Assembly (NCBI GenBank): GCA_046757205.1 | Contig: JBHHXR010000187.1 | Location: forward strand, 1 to 7,374 | Source of the DNA: JBHHXR01 sp046757205 | GTDB lineage: Bacteria; Pseudomonadota; Alphaproteobacteria; Rhodobacterales; Rhodobacteraceae | Direction of reading: 5' to 3' | Length of the DNA: 7,374 nucleotides | In this document: piece after piece, positions 1 through 5,562 of the stretch | Numbering within the stretch: position 1 is the first letter of the stretch | Layout: each line of letters begins with the position of its first letter | Position numbers and translations under genes: made by a program | Notes under the pieces: model-generated | Databases searched by the model: none | Told to the model about the DNA's origin: nothing | Seen by the model: only the letters and a program-made list of their open reading frames with translations

Positions 1-1556
1 TGCCCGAGGCGCGCCGAAATCCGCCCGACCGCCGCGCGCACCTCGTTCAGCCCCTGCGCCGAGTTCGACACCGCCTTGCCGACGCCGGTCGGTGCCCGGT
101 ACTCGCCGAAGGCGGCGCGCATGGCCGCGCCCCACTCGCCGGTGGTGACCCCGGCCTCGGCCGCGGCAACAGAGGCCGGCATGATGTTCTCGCCGCCCTT
201 CGCCGCGTCCCGCAACCGCCGCAGCGCGGCCTCGACGGCATCGCCGTCGCGCTCCGCTCGCCAGGCGTTAAGCCGTTCGATCTGTTCCGCCTCGATCCCC
301 GGATCGACCACCAGAAACTGCCCGTCACGGGCGGTCAGCGGGCTGGCTTCGCTTTCGGCGAAGCGGTTGACGCCGACCACCGTCACCTCGCCGCGCTCGA
401 TGCGCTCCAGCCGCGCCGCGTTGGAATTTACCAGTTGCGCCTTCATGTAGGCGATGGCGGCGACCGCCCCGCCCATGCCGTCGATCTGCGCCAGTTCCTC
501 GCGCGCCCCCGCCTTCAGGGCCTCGACCTTCGCCGCCACCGCCGGGTTGCCGTCGAACAGGTCGCCGTATTCCAGCAGGTCGGTCTCGTAGGCCATGATC
601 TGCTGCATCCTGAGCGACCATTGCTGGTCCCACGGGCGCGGCAGGCCCAGCGCCTCGTTCCACGCCGGCAGTTGCACGGCGCGCGCCCGGGCGTTCTTCG
701 ACAGGGTCACCGCCAGCATTTCCAGCAGGATGCGGTAGACGTTGTTTTCCGGCTGCTGCTCGGTCAGCCCGAGGCTGTTGACCTGCACGCCGTACCGGAA
801 GCGCCGCATCTTCGGATCCTCGATGCCGTAGCGCTCCCGGCAGATCTCGTCCCAAAGCTCGGTGAAGGCGCGCATCTTGCACATTTCGGTGACAAACCGG
901 ATACCGGCGTTCACGAAGAACGAGATGCGCCCGACCAGGTGGGGAAAATCCGATGCGGAAACCTTTCCGCGTGCTTCGTCGAGAACCGCCGTCGCCGTCG
1001 CCAGCGCGAAGGCCAGTTCCTGCTCGGGCGTCGCGCCCGCCTCCTGCAGGTGGTAGGAGCAGACGTTCATCGGGTTCCACTTCGGAACCTCCGCCAGGCA
1101 ATACTGCGCCACGTCGCCGATCAGCCGCAGCGACGGTTGCGGCGGAAAGATGTAGGTGCCGCGCGACAGGTATTCCTTGATGATGTCGTTCTGCACCGTG
1201 CCCTGAAGCGCGCGACGGTCCGCGCCCTGTTCCCCGGCCGCGACCAGATAGAGCGCCAGCAGCCAGGGCGCCGTGGCGTTGATCGTCATCGAGGTGTTCA
1301 TCTTCTCCAGCGGAATGCCGTCGAACAGCGCCCGCATGTCGCCCAGATGCGAAACCGGAACGCCGACCTTGCCGACCTCGCCGCGGGCCAGGGGATGGTC
1401 GCTGTCGTAACCGGTCTGCGTCGGCAGGTCGAAGGCCACGGAAAGACCGGTCTGCCCCTTCGCAAGATTGGCGCGATAAAGCGCGTTCGACGCCTCGGCA
1501 GTGGAATGCCCGGCGTAGGTGCGAAACAGCCAGGGACGGTCTTTCACGTCTTGCAT
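1..1556 (-). CDS. ecm: Ethylmalonyl-CoA mutase, N-terminal part (cut by window edge)
   Basis: Adenosylcobalamin-dependent mutase that rearranges (2R)-ethylmalonyl-CoA to (2S)-methylsuccinyl-CoA in the cytoplasmic ethylmalonyl-CoA pathway. The minus-strand frame from the ATG at 1554-1556 is open to the window edge, giving about 518 codons of the (beta/alpha)8 CoA-binding barrel. Visible family signatures are RPWLFRTYAGHST (residues 7-19), NALYRANLAKGQTGLSVAFDL (24-44) and PTQTGYDSDH (45-54), followed by DMRALFDGIPLEKMNTSMTIN. The PTQTGYDSDH form and the neighbouring ccr favour Ecm over methylmalonyl-CoA mutase, which usually reads ATHRGYDSDN at this point. The C-terminal B12-binding domain with its DxHxxG motif must lie outside the window. 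GAGG ends nine bases before the ATG and is a fair ribosome-binding site. No frameshift is visible. Ecm versus another acyl-CoA mutase is inferred from motif and context, but with little doubt. Confidence 0.93.
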   Translation of the reverse strand, partial: MQDVKDRPWLFRTYAGHSTAEASNALYRANLAKGQTGLSVAFDLPTQTGYDSDHPLARGEVGKVGVPVSHLGDMRALFDGIPLEKMNTSMTINATAPWLLALYLVAAGEQGADRRALQGTVQNDIIKEYLSRGTYIFPPQPSLRLIGDVAQYCLAEVPKWNPMNVCSYHLQEAGATPEQELAFALATATAVLDEARGKVSASDFPHLVGRISFFVNAGIRFVTEMCKMRAFTELWDEICRERYGIEDPKMRRFRYGVQVNSLGLTEQQPENNVYRILLEMLAVTLSKNARARAVQLPAWNEALGLPRPWDQQWSLRMQQIMAYETDLLEYGDLFDGNPAVAAKVEALKAGAREELAQIDGMGGAVAAIAYMKAQLVNSNAARLERIERGEVTVVGVNRFAESEASPLTARDGQFLVVDPGIEAEQIERLNAWRAERDGDAVEAALRRLRDAAKGGENIMPASVAAAEAGVTTGEWGAAMRAAFGEYRAPTGVGKAVSNSAQGLNEVRAAVGRISARLG

Positions 1557-1597
1557 CAGGCGCAACCTCGTGTCGCGATCCGGCCACGGCGGACGGA

Positions 1598-1671
1598 TTG
1601 CTGCATCGCAACACGATAATGCCAGATCATAATATTGCGCAAGAAGATTGTATCATTGACGATTGTTGCGC
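1598..1671. promoter_or_regulatory. Cluster of TTGCG-type elements upstream of ecm
   Basis: TTGCG occurs on the plus strand at 1635-1639 and 1666-1670. Its complement CGCAA occurs at 1607-1611 and 1638-1642, and again at 1561-1565 near the ecm start. The 1635-1642 copy is the palindrome TTGCGCAA. At 1598-1611 TTGC and GCAA arms flank TGCATC. Related sequences recur before ccr. Short-chain acyl-CoA regulators of the PccR/RamB family are known to use TTTGCAAA-like half-sites, so a site for such a regulator is possible. The match is loose and the assignment is a hypothesis. Confidence 0.35.
1626..1654 (-). promoter_or_regulatory. Candidate ecm promoter with TTGCGCAA in the spacer
   Basis: On the minus strand TATGAT (1631-1626) matches five of six bases of the -10 consensus. 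Seventeen bases upstream GATACA (1654-1649) matches only the ACA half of the -35 consensus. The perfect 8-bp palindrome TTGCGCAA (1635-1642) lies inside the spacer, a typical place for a repressor or remodelling activator. The predicted start would leave a 5' leader of roughly 60 bases before the ecm ATG. Inferred from sequence only. Confidence 0.4.
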
Positions 1672-1734
1672 TGTCAGGCGTGCCAAGATCACCCCTGCCA
1701 GCGCGCAAGCTGACAAACCCGCGGCCGCGACTAC

Positions 1735-1760
1735 GGATTCAAAAGGAATCCGGCCGGATT
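1735..1760. repeat. Overlapping GGATT inverted repeats downstream of the small secreted gene
   Basis: GGATTC (1735-1740) and GAATCC (1746-1751) form a 6-bp stem around AAAAG. The second arm also belongs to a perfect 14-bp palindrome AATCCGGCCGGATT (1747-1760). It lies about 60 bp past the stop of the minus-strand gene at 1821. It could act as a weak terminator for that gene, but the minus strand has no T-tract after it. The rest of 1557-1820 shows no credible gene; it holds the ecm promoter region. Confidence 0.3.
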
Positions 1761-1820
1761 TCGACCCACTGAAACGTCGCCGGTACCATACGCCTTCAGG
1801 CGCCCCCCGGCGAACGGTAC

Positions 1821-2156
1821 TTACCTGTAGGTGTATGTTCCTATCTCGCAGACGTTGACGCCTTTTCTGGTCAGAACGTCGCCGTCATTGAACACCGCCT
1901 TGAAGTCGAACATGCAATATCCCGAACCGTCGTCGAAGTTGATCATCATCGAAGAGTTCGGGGGGATGACATCCGCGCCAAGAATATCTTCTTCCCAGGT
2001 TTCCCTGTCTCTGTTGGAGCCGTAAAACTCCATGATCGTATAGGCCGTCTTGTTCACGATCTTGACCCGCCTGTCCAGCGCTGCGGCCGGGCTGGCGACG
2101 CTGGCCAGAAAAACGACCGACGCCACTATTCCAAGGAAAGGTTGTAGAGCTCTCAT
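1821..2156 (-). CDS. Small exported protein of unknown function
   Basis: Encodes 111 residues from the ATG at 2154-2156, chosen because GGAAG lies just upstream. An in-frame GTG eight codons earlier has no ribosome-binding site. Residues 1-26 are a clear Sec-type signal peptide: MR, a hydrophobic stretch (LGIVASVVFLASV) and an SPAAA cleavage site with likely cut after Ala26. The mature ~85-residue part starts LDRRVKIVNKTAYTIMEFYGSN, then has ETWEEDILG, VIPPNSSMMINFDDGSGYC and a C-terminal GVNVCEIGTYTYR. It has only two cysteines (81 and 103), which could form a disulfide. The alternating hydrophobic pattern suggests a small beta-rich periplasmic domain. I recall similar unassigned alphaproteobacterial proteins but can name no function. 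It sits between divergent ecm and ccr, codirectional with ecm and 264 bp upstream of it, and may well have nothing to do with the pathway. Confidence 0.85.
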   Translation of the reverse strand: MRALQPFLGIVASVVFLASVASPAAALDRRVKIVNKTAYTIMEFYGSNRDRETWEEDILGADVIPPNSSMMINFDDGSGYCMFDFKAVFNDGDVLTRKGVNVCEIGTYTYR

Positions 2157-2182
2157 CTTCGCTTCCGTTACAGTTAACACTC

Positions 2183-2212
2183 AATACAGCCGACAACAAA
2201 ATCGAGGATCAA
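2183..2212 (-). promoter_or_regulatory. Candidate promoter of the small secreted gene
   Basis: On the minus strand TTGATC (2212-2207) is followed after 18 bases by TGTATT (2188-2183), four of six matches to the -10 consensus. The predicted leader is about 20-25 bases and ends in the GGAAG ribosome-binding site before the ATG at 2156. This independent promoter would separate the gene from ccr transcription. Sequence inference only. Confidence 0.35.
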
Positions 2213-2258
2213 GTTTCTCGCCTGTGCGTCCGATACTACATGCCGACTGCGAACTGTT

Positions 2259-2292
2259 CCACTTGCCGTCGAGGAATAGCCTCGAACTGTGG
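2259..2292. promoter_or_regulatory. Dyad element in the secreted-gene/ccr divergent region
   Basis: TCGAGG (2269-2274) and CCTCGA (2280-2285) form a perfect 6-bp stem around AATAG. Outer arms CCAC (2259-2262) and GTGG (2289-2292) extend it across an internal loop. The 8-mer CGAACTGT occurs at 2250-2257 and again at 2283-2290, 33 bp apart, about three helical turns. This divergent region has no credible gene, so a protein-binding site is plausible. No regulator can be named. Confidence 0.35.
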
Positions 2293-2344
2293 CAAAATAG
2301 GCGGAAAACGCCGCCGTCATCTGTTTGCAGGAGGGTGTGTATTG

Positions 2345-2390
2345 CGCCGCACAAAAAACTCTTGCGGCGTCGGAAAAGTAAGTTTATGTC
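2345..2390 (+). promoter_or_regulatory. Inverted repeat overlapping a candidate distal ccr promoter
   Basis: CGCCGCA (2345-2351) and TGCGGCG (2363-2369) are perfect 7-bp inverted arms 11 bases apart. The right arm overlaps TTGCGG (2362-2367), a possible -35 box, with TATGTC (2385-2390) as a weak -10 at 17-bp spacing. An operator overlapping -35 would suit repression. The ccr ATG is about 60 bp further on. The repeat could also be a hairpin in a longer leader. Confidence 0.3.
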
Positions 2391-2412
2391 CCGGAATCCA
2401 AGCACAACGAAC

Positions 2413-2435
2413 TTTAATTGCGTAAAGCTGCGCTG
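2413..2435 (+). promoter_or_regulatory. Proximal ccr element: -10-like TTTAAT plus TTGCGT/CTGCGC repeat
   Basis: TTTAAT (2413-2418) matches five of six bases of a -10 box but has no recognisable -35 at 16-18 bp, which fits an activator-dependent promoter. Overlapping its end are two half-sites one helical turn apart, TTGCGT (2418-2423) and CTGCGC (2428-2433). They resemble the TTGCGC elements in front of ecm. If TTTAAT is used, the half-sites would cover the transcription start, a repressor position. In Methylobacterium a TetR-type regulator (CcrR) activates ccr; no such gene is in this window. Confidence 0.35.
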
Positions 2436-2452
2436 TTTTTCAGGAGCCCGCC

Positions 2453-3724
2453 ATGGCCGGACGTGACGCGACACCGCCGGAGAAGGACCTGTACGAGGTT
2501 GGCGAGATACCGCCCTTGGGAATGGTCCCGGAAAAGATGTACGCCTGGGCGATCCGGCGCGACCGGCACGGAGAGCCCGACAAGGCCATGCAGATCGAGG
2601 TGGTCGACACGCCGCCGATCGATTCTCACGAAGTCCTGGTCCTGGTCATGGCGGCGGGCGTGAACTACAACGGCGTCTGGGCCTGCCTCGGCACGCCTGT
2701 CTCCACCTTCGACATCCACAAGGCCGACTACCACGTCGCCGGGTCCGATGCCGCCGGCATTGTCTGGGCGGTGGGCGACAAGGTACGGCGCTGGAAGGTC
2801 GGCGACGAAGTCGTGGTTCACTGCAACCAGGACGACGGCGACGACGAGCACTGCAACGGCGGCGACCCGATGTTCTCGCCCTCGCAGCGCATCTGGGGCT
2901 ACGAGACGCCGGACGGTTCCTTTGCCCAGTTCACCCGCGTGCAGTCGCAGCAGCTCATGCCGCGCCCGCTGCACCTGACATGGGAGGAAAGCGCCTGCTA
3001 CACGCTGACCCTGGCGACCGCCTACCGGATGCTGTTCGGCCACCCGCCGCACGATCTGCGGCCGGGGCAGAACGTGCTGGTGTGGGGCGCATCGGGCGGC
3101 CTCGGCTCGTTCGCGATCCAGTTGATCAATACCGCCGGCGGCAACGCCATCGGCGTGATCTCCGACGAGGACAAGCGCGAGTTCGTGATGTCGCTGGGCG
3201 CGCGCGGTGTCATTAACCGGAAGGACTTCAACTGCTGGGGCCAGATGCCCACGGTCAACAGTCCCGATTACACCGAGTGGATGCGCGAGACGAGGAAATT
3301 CGGCAAGGCAATCTGGGATGTCACCGGCAAGGGCGTCAATGTCGACATGGTGTTCGAGCACCCCGGCGAAGCGACGTTCCCGGTTTCGGTATTCGTCGTC
3401 AAGAAGGGCGGCATGGTGGTCATCTGCGCCGGCACGACCGGCTACAATCTGACACTGGACGCGCGGTACCTGTGGATGAACCAGAAGCGCGCGCAGGGAA
3501 GCCACTTCGCCAATCTCAAGCAGGCCGCGGCAGCGAACCGACTCATGTTGGAACGGCGGCTGGACCCGTGCATGTCCGAGGTTTTTTCATGGCAGCAGAT
3601 CCCGGCCGCGCACATGAAGATGCTTCGAAACGAGCACAAGCCGGGGAACATGGCGGTGCTCGTAGGCGCGCCGGCAACCGGTTTGCGAACCCTGGAAGAT
3701 GCCATCGACGCAGGCCGGTCCTGA
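2453..3724 (+). CDS. ccr: Crotonyl-CoA carboxylase/reductase
   Basis: NADPH-dependent reductive carboxylation of crotonyl-CoA to (2S)-ethylmalonyl-CoA, the defining step of the ethylmalonyl-CoA pathway for acetate and other C2 assimilation; cytoplasmic. The 423 residues match the usual length of this medium-chain dehydrogenase/reductase subgroup. Signatures: PPLGMVPEKMYAW (20-32), AAGVNYNGVWACLG (67-80), DYHVAGSDAAGIVW (92-105), the subgroup insertion WKVGDEVVVHCNQDDGDDEHC (114-134), ITS-like IWGYETPDGSFAQF (147-160), TWEESACYTLTLATAYRML (176-194), NADPH-binding WGASGGLGSFAIQL (211-224) and GSHFANLKQA (349-358). Asn73 and His351 probably correspond to the CO2-handling Asn and His known from Kitasatospora Ccr, by eye only. 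AGGAG (2442-2446) six bases before the ATG is a strong ribosome-binding site and fixes the start. It is divergent from the ecm side with the small secreted gene between. The next gene is 217 bp away, so it is probably monocistronic. Confidence 0.96.
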   Translation: MAGRDATPPEKDLYEVGEIPPLGMVPEKMYAWAIRRDRHGEPDKAMQIEVVDTPPIDSHEVLVLVMAAGVNYNGVWACLGTPVSTFDIHKADYHVAGSDAAGIVWAVGDKVRRWKVGDEVVVHCNQDDGDDEHCNGGDPMFSPSQRIWGYETPDGSFAQFTRVQSQQLMPRPLHLTWEESACYTLTLATAYRMLFGHPPHDLRPGQNVLVWGASGGLGSFAIQLINTAGGNAIGVISDEDKREFVMSLGARGVINRKDFNCWGQMPTVNSPDYTEWMRETRKFGKAIWDVTGKGVNVDMVFEHPGEATFPVSVFVVKKGGMVVICAGTTGYNLTLDARYLWMNQKRAQGSHFANLKQAAAANRLMLERRLDPCMSEVFSWQQIPAAHMKMLRNEHKPGNMAVLVGAPATGLRTLEDAIDAGRS

Positions 3725-3941
3725 CGAATCACTCAACCTATGATCGCATCACGCAAGCTCGCGGGGAACGTGCGAAATCATACGTTCAGAATACAGTGCG
3801 CCGTCAGTGCACATATTTTCAAGGAGTTAGCGCGCCAGACCTCGCAATTTTCGGGGAATGAGAATCAGCGAATATGCCTTTTTCGCCGTATCTGATAAAA
3901 ATTGTATTAATCCTTGTTAATCAACCTAAACGTGTGTTACC
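3725..3941. other. Intergenic region between ccr and the luxR cluster
   Basis: There is no credible gene here. GAACGT (3766-3771) and ACGTTC (3782-3787) form a 6-bp inverted repeat with a 10-base gap. CAGTGC occurs twice near 3795-3815. A weak stem GCGAA (3868-3872)/TTCGC (3882-3886) is present, but no stem is followed by a T-tract, so I call no intrinsic terminator for ccr. From about 3880 the DNA is distinctly AT-rich, as expected for the promoter of the next genes; TTAATC is repeated at 3907-3912 and 3917-3922. TTGTAT (3902-3907) with CCTAAA (3925-3930) at 17 bp is a possible promoter, which would place the start close to the ATG at 3942. Confidence 0.5.
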
Positions 3942-4190
3942 ATGACTGAAAGCTGGATGATCGATGTATTGCGGGATGTCCGCGGTTTCGCGCTCAAGAA
4001 TGCCATGCTTGGTTTGGCGGAGCATCTGGACGACGCCATCGTGATCGCCTCGGCGGAGCTCTCGCGGCCGGCCCGGGGCAAGCGGGTAATGATGCGCCAT
4101 GAGTGCAACACGTTTGGAAACGATAATCGCCAATCTGGAGACGGCTCGGTCGCTCGACGATCTCCAGTCGCTGATCGAATGTATCCGTGA
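3942..4190 (+). CDS. Short ORF upstream of and overlapping luxR; possible frameshift
   Basis: An 82-residue ORF from the ATG at 3942. The first ~42 residues look like a real protein: MTESWMIDVLRDVRGFALKN (1-20), then AMLGLAEHLDDAIVIASAEL (21-40), two likely amphipathic helices with little else. I recall similar ~50-60-residue proteins just before luxR genes in Rhodobacterales, but can give no function. The tail from about residue 53 lies within luxR in another frame and reads as low-complexity polar sequence. In the luxR frame TAA and TGA stand in tandem at 4087-4092, just before the luxR ATG. One inserted or deleted base in 4065-4087 would therefore end the protein there at about 48-50 residues. 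This suggests a frameshift or sequencing error, although a true overlap with translational coupling is possible. No clear ribosome-binding site precedes the ATG; with the promoter proposed near 3902-3930 the message could be almost leaderless. Confidence 0.55.
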   Translation: MTESWMIDVLRDVRGFALKNAMLGLAEHLDDAIVIASAELSRPARGKRVMMRHECNTFGNDNRQSGDGSVARRSPVADRMYP

Positions 4191-4815
4191 CGTCTACGAT
4201 GTCGACCACGCGATCTATCATTCGGTAAGCGGCACCGGCGAGCAATATGCCGCTCTTACCTACAGTCCGGACTGGGTCGACCGCTACGTAGGCGAAGACT
4301 ACGCGCGCATCGACCCGGTGGTAACCGGCAGTCTCCGGCGGTTTCATCCGGTGGACTGGAAGCGGCTGGACTGGACGGCCGCGCTGGCCCGCGACTTTCT
4401 GCACGAGGCAATCGGCGCCGGGGTCGGCAACCAGGGCTATTCGGTCCCGATCCGCGGGCCGAACGGGCAATTCGCGCTCTTCACATTCAACAAGCGCGCG
4501 TCCGACAGGGACTGGGCCTTTTTCACTTCCGATCATGTACGCGAAATGCTGCTGATCGCGCATTATGTGCACCAGAAGTCGCAAAGGATTCATCAGATAG
4601 AGGAAGCGCGGTCGCTCAAGGAGCTGTCGCCGCGCGAACGCGATGCGCTCCACTATCTTGCCTTGGGCATGGGGCGCGCGCGTATCGCTGAAAAGCTGAA
4701 TATCTCGGAACACACGCTTCGCGTTTATATCGACTCGGCTCGATACAAGATGGGCGCTCTGAACACTACTCATACAGTGGCGCTCGCAATGTCACGGGGG
4801 GTGATCGTCCTGTGA
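4099..4815 (+). CDS. LuxR-family quorum-sensing transcriptional regulator
   Basis: Acyl-homoserine-lactone-responsive DNA-binding regulator of 238 residues, the usual length. The N-terminal ligand-binding domain carries the invariant residues in TraR-like spacing: Trp59 and Tyr63 (SPDWVDRYVGEDY), Asp72 and Pro73 (RIDPV), Trp87 (PVDW) and Gly113 (GNQGYSVPI). The C-terminal LuxR helix-turn-helix (about 174-234) has Glu180, Leu184 and Gly190 (LSPRERDALHYLALG), then ARIAEKLNISEHTLRVYIDSARYKMGALN. With all nine diagnostic positions present, it should bind a signal molecule rather than be a ligand-blind orphan. It is followed by a luxI homologue on the same strand, so the pair is probably cognate. 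The start at 4099 is the first possible, because a TGA at 4090-4092 closes the frame upstream. The ribosome-binding site is weak (GCGGG about 12 bases away), which would fit coupling to the overlapping upstream ORF. Confidence 0.95.
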   Translation: MSATRLETIIANLETARSLDDLQSLIECIRDVYDVDHAIYHSVSGTGEQYAALTYSPDWVDRYVGEDYARIDPVVTGSLRRFHPVDWKRLDWTAALARDFLHEAIGAGVGNQGYSVPIRGPNGQFALFTFNKRASDRDWAFFTSDHVREMLLIAHYVHQKSQRIHQIEEARSLKELSPRERDALHYLALGMGRARIAEKLNISEHTLRVYIDSARYKMGALNTTHTVALAMSRGVIVL

Positions 4816-4829
4816 AGTCGGGATACTGC

Positions 4830-4864
4830 GACCGTTGCGTCTTTGGGGGTGGGACCGCACGGTC
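4830..4864 (+). promoter_or_regulatory. Hairpin between luxR and luxI
   Basis: GACCGT (4830-4835) plus GCG (4837-4839) pairs with CGC (4856-4858) plus ACGGTC (4859-4864), giving nine base pairs with one bulged T and a 16-base G-rich loop. It begins 14 bases after the luxR stop. With no T-tract after it, it is a weak terminator at best. It competes with the compact dyad at 4853-4864, whose right arm it shares. Confidence 0.4.
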
Positions 4865-4892
4865 AAGACTTCTTAGAATTCACGAGTTATCG
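4853..4892 (+). promoter_or_regulatory. Candidate lux box and luxI promoter
   Basis: GACCG-CA-CGGTC (4853-4864) is a perfect 5-2-5 dyad centred at about 4858.5. A -10-like GTTATC (4886-4891) downstream would start transcription near 4898, putting the dyad centre about 40 bases upstream. That is close to the -42.5 position known for LuxR-activated promoters. At the -35 position TCAAGA (4863-4868) is a poor match, again as expected for activator dependence. A second GACCG at 4830-4834 could be a half-site. Positive autoregulation of luxI by the neighbouring LuxR is inferred. Confidence 0.45.
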
Positions 4893-4923
4893 CGTCCCGG
4901 ACCAAAAAACGAGAGGACTGCGA

Positions 4924-5562
4924 ATGATCCGATTCATCTATGCCGATGCCCTTGAAGCCTTTCCGAGACTCTCAAGAACCATGTTCCGGGACCGCGCCGT
5001 CCAGTTCAAGGAGCGCCTCGACTGGGACGTCCAGGTCAACACCGACGGGCTGGAAATCGACACCTATGACGGTCTGAACCCGCTATACGTCATCTGGGAA
5101 ATGCCGGACGGAACCCACGGCGGCTCCATGCGTTTTCTTCCGACGGTCGGCCAAACGATGGTGAACGACTTCTTCACCGACCTGACGGACGGCGTATCAA
5201 TCGTCAGCCCGCTGATCTGGGAGTGCACCCGGTTCTGCATATCGCCCAGACACATGGAAACCGCCGCGCGCACGGCCGCGGGGCTCATGCTCGCGGGGTG
5301 CGAGCTTGGCCTGCGGTTCGGCCTGGAACATTCGGTCGGCGTCTTCGATGCGCGCATGAAGCGGATATACAGGCGTGTCGGCTGGTCGCCCGAAATCCTC
5401 GGAAGCAAGGGCGAGGGGCGCGAGCGCATCTGCGTCGGATTGTGGCGGTTCTCTCAAGAGGCCAAGGCCGCGGTCTGCCGCAGTTCCGGTATCTCCGGCG
5501 AGCGGGTCACGGGCTGGTTTGAAGCTTCCTTCCCGGTCAACGTCAGCGAAATGGTGGCCTGA
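4924..5562 (+). CDS. LuxI-family acyl-homoserine-lactone synthase
   Basis: Makes an N-acyl-homoserine lactone from S-adenosylmethionine and an acyl-ACP (or acyl-CoA) in the cytoplasm. The 212 residues contain all conserved autoinducer-synthase positions in the right order: Arg24, Phe28, Trp34 (FRDRAVQFKERLDW), Asp46 and Asp49 (IDTYDGLNP), Arg70 (GGSMRFLPT), Phe84 (MVNDFF), Glu100 and Arg103 (IWECTRF). The C-terminal half has SVGVFDARMKRIYRRVGWSPEILG, then GRERICVGLW, and ends in GWFEASFP, a layout common in Rhodobacterales LuxI proteins. The ATG at 4924 is chosen because AGAGGA ends about six bases upstream and MIRFIYADALEAF is the usual start. An in-frame TTG at 4843 would add 27 unconserved residues. 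The acyl chain cannot be predicted. It lies 108 bp after luxR with a candidate lux box in the gap. Confidence 0.95.
   Translation: MIRFIYADALEAFPRLSRTMFRDRAVQFKERLDWDVQVNTDGLEIDTYDGLNPLYVIWEMPDGTHGGSMRFLPTVGQTMVNDFFTDLTDGVSIVSPLIWECTRFCISPRHMETAARTAAGLMLAGCELGLRFGLEHSVGVFDARMKRIYRRVGWSPEILGSKGEGRERICVGLWRFSQEAKAAVCRSSGISGERVTGWFEASFPVNVSEMVA

Noticed and set aside
325..1614. Long minus-strand open frame of about 429 codons overlapping ecm
   Set aside because: It is a different frame of the same strand as ecm; its translation is rich in Arg, Gly and Ala with no family motif, while the neighbouring frame gives a clear Ecm sequence.
435..1619. Long plus-strand open frame of about 394 codons opposite ecm
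   Set aside because: Antisense shadow of ecm caused by high GC content; no recognisable domain.
1598..1858. Plus-strand ORF of 86 codons between ecm and the secreted gene
   Set aside because: Overlaps the end of the secreted gene and the ecm promoter elements, lacks a ribosome-binding site and reads as non-protein-like sequence.
2050..2474. Overlapping plus- and minus-strand ORFs in the secreted-gene/ccr intergenic region
   Set aside because: Both have unbiased codon use and no motifs; the region reads better as promoter DNA with dyads.
2414..3505. Minus-strand open frame of about 363 codons opposite ccr
   Set aside because: Antisense shadow; the plus frame is an unambiguous Ccr.
3858..3920. 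20-codon ORF starting MRISEYAFFAVSDKN before the small ORF, considered as a leader peptide
   Set aside because: The G-run upstream is too close to the ATG for a ribosome-binding site, and the sequence overlaps the AT-rich promoter region.
4843..4923. N-terminal extension of luxI from a TTG at 4843
   Set aside because: It would include the candidate lux box and promoter; the ATG at 4924 has a good ribosome-binding site and the family's usual N-terminus.
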